Below are positions 5,465-6,193 of a DNA stretch of 6,193 nt, piece by piece. The notes beneath the pieces were generated by a model, which did not search any database, had not been told where the DNA came from, and saw only the letters and a program-made list of their open reading frames with translations. The stretch is taken from the NCBI GenBank assembly GCA_031254675.1, contig JAIRTV010000001.1, positions 1 through 6,193 on the forward strand, written 5' to 3'. Made by a program: the position numbers and the translations under genes. Position 1 is the stretch's first letter. Each line of letters starts with the position of its first letter. The stretch comes from Planctomycetaceae bacterium (GTDB lineage: Bacteria; Planctomycetota; Planctomycetia; Pirellulales; Thermoguttaceae).

Positions 5465-6184
5465 TCATGGTGAACGACCGATGTCAACCAGCATATTTGA
5501 TAGTCCAACTCGTTCAATTGTTGTTCCGAAACGCTCTTTATCAAGACCATGCGTGGCGTACCAATTGATGATCACTTTAATCAGCGCGAGAAGTTCGGTT
5601 TTATTTTGCAAAATAAATGGTAAACGATTTCCCCATCGTGGCGTTTTTCCTGCCATTCCGCCGACAAAAACTGCGAAATTTTTACCAACACCCAAAACAC
5701 CGAGATCATTTTCTTGTGGTTTTGCGCAACAATTCCGGCATCCGGTAACGGCAATTTTGAATTTGTGCGGTAAATTTTTTCGTTTTCCGAATTTTTGAGC
5801 AATATCGTTAGCTAGTCTTTGCGTATCAATTCCGCCGAACTTACAGTAGGTTCCCGGACAGGCAACAATAGAACGAACACATTTTCCGCTTCGGGCAGGT
5901 TCTATTGGCAATTTCTCGATGGCTTTCCGCATTGACGGTAATTTTTCATAGGGAATATGTGGAATTTCAAAACCTTGCCGAGTGGTCAGATGAATTGTTC
6001 CATTGCCGTAACGTTGGGCGATTGTTGCGGCGGCACGTAATTTTTCCGGTGTCATCAGTCCGCCAATCACAAGGAATCGTACCGTAAAATGTGTTCTATT
6101 TTTTTCGGCGAAAATTGCGGATTCTTTAAGTTTTGCGATTTCCGCGTCGGTTATTTCCGGTTGGTTGTTGGTTTTCGAAGACAT
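5465..6184 (-). CDS. Small siroheme / [4Fe-4S] sulfite (or nitrite) reductase, single-module type
   Basis: Probably reduces sulfite to sulfide in the last step of sulfate assimilation in the cytoplasm, with siroheme coupled to a [4Fe-4S] cluster. The 239-residue protein has one ferredoxin-like half-domain at about 20-85, with LTTRQGFEI at 66-74 whose Arg is typical of siroheme and anion binding, followed by the siroheme-cluster domain at about 95-205. Cluster cysteines are Cys109 and Cys114 (ACPGTYCKFG) and Cys149 and Cys153 (TGCRNCCAKPQENDLGV), with extra cysteines 102 and 152. It is about half the length of NirA or CysI and resembles the one-module low-molecular-weight reductases known from Desulfovibrio and methanogens. 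It lacks the extra ferredoxin domain of AsrC, so an outside electron donor is needed. The first pair spans C-x4-C, where C-x5-C is usual. The start is the ATG at 6184. No Shine-Dalgarno is visible in the nine bases left before the edge. Nitrite reduction cannot be excluded; the sulfate genes beside it favour sulfite. Confidence 0.85.
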   Translation of the reverse strand: MSSKTNNQPEITDAEIAKLKESAIFAEKNRTHFTVRFLVIGGLMTPEKLRAAATIAQRYGNGTIHLTTRQGFEIPHIPYEKLPSMRKAIEKLPIEPARSGKCVRSIVACPGTYCKFGGIDTQRLANDIAQKFGKRKNLPHKFKIAVTGCRNCCAKPQENDLGVLGVGKNFAVFVGGMAGKTPRWGNRLPFILQNKTELLALIKVIINWYATHGLDKERFGTTIERVGLSNMLVDIGRSP

Positions 6185-6193
6185 TGGAGCAAT

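Noticed and set aside
5238..5468. A 76-codon minus-strand frame whose ATG overlaps the siroheme reductase stop as ATGA
   Set aside because: The overlap looks like translational coupling, but there is no Shine-Dalgarno, the frame runs through AT-rich DNA, and the product is dominated by Ile, Asn, Phe and Lys with no recognisable motif.
5457..5798. Plus-strand 113-codon frame opposite the siroheme reductase
   Set aside because: It overlaps the cluster-binding region of a clearly real minus-strand gene and shows no domain of its own.
1..6193. Search for insertion sequences, phage genes, tRNAs, rRNAs and CRISPR arrays
   Set aside because: No transposase, integrase, long terminal inverted repeats, direct-repeat arrays or RNA-gene signatures were seen on either strand.

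Overview
This window holds a compact sulfate-assimilation cluster with every gene on the minus strand. It comes from a moderately AT-rich genome (roughly 40% G+C by eye, with much more AT-rich spacers). In transcription order, right to left, the genes are a small siroheme sulfite/nitrite reductase, the periplasmic sulfate-binding protein Sbp, the two sulfate permeases CysT and CysW, the transport ATPase CysA, and the assimilatory APS/PAPS reductase CysH. Sbp has a classical cleavable signal peptide with no lipoprotein cysteine, so the host is probably a diderm (Gram-negative-type) bacterium. I cannot place the phylum. Shine-Dalgarno sequences are strong before sbp and cysH but weak or absent before cysA, and before cysW at its ATG.

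Layout by + coordinate: cysH (5-754); a 153-bp spacer with a weak terminator and a candidate promoter; cysA (908-1957); a 100-bp foldable spacer; cysW (2058-2900, possibly from 2966); a short leader with a Shine-Dalgarno and an 8-codon mini-ORF; cysT (2990-3820); a 125-bp spacer with a 15-bp stem-loop; sbp (3946-5007); a 457-bp AT-rich intergenic region with a good sigma70-type promoter overlapping a sigma54-like match, plus a roughly 175-nt leader containing hairpins; and the siroheme reductase (5465-6184), whose start lies 9 bases from the right edge.

Together the genes import sulfate (Sbp-CysT-CysW-CysA), reduce adenylyl sulfate to sulfite (CysH) and reduce sulfite to sulfide (siroheme protein). 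ATP sulfurylase (Sat or CysDN), needed between import and CysH, is not in the window and may lie just beyond it. CysH carries the four cysteines for a [4Fe-4S] cluster, which predicts use of APS directly and makes an APS kinase unnecessary for this route.

The protein content is a known pathway, and I see no undescribed protein system. The points most worth a second look are at the RNA and regulatory level: a stem between sbp and cysT that is fully paired only in the transcribed-strand RNA, overlapping sigma70/sigma54-like promoter elements ahead of a structured sbp leader, and a mini-ORF before cysW. In the reductase, the cluster motif appears to be one residue shorter than the classical spacing.
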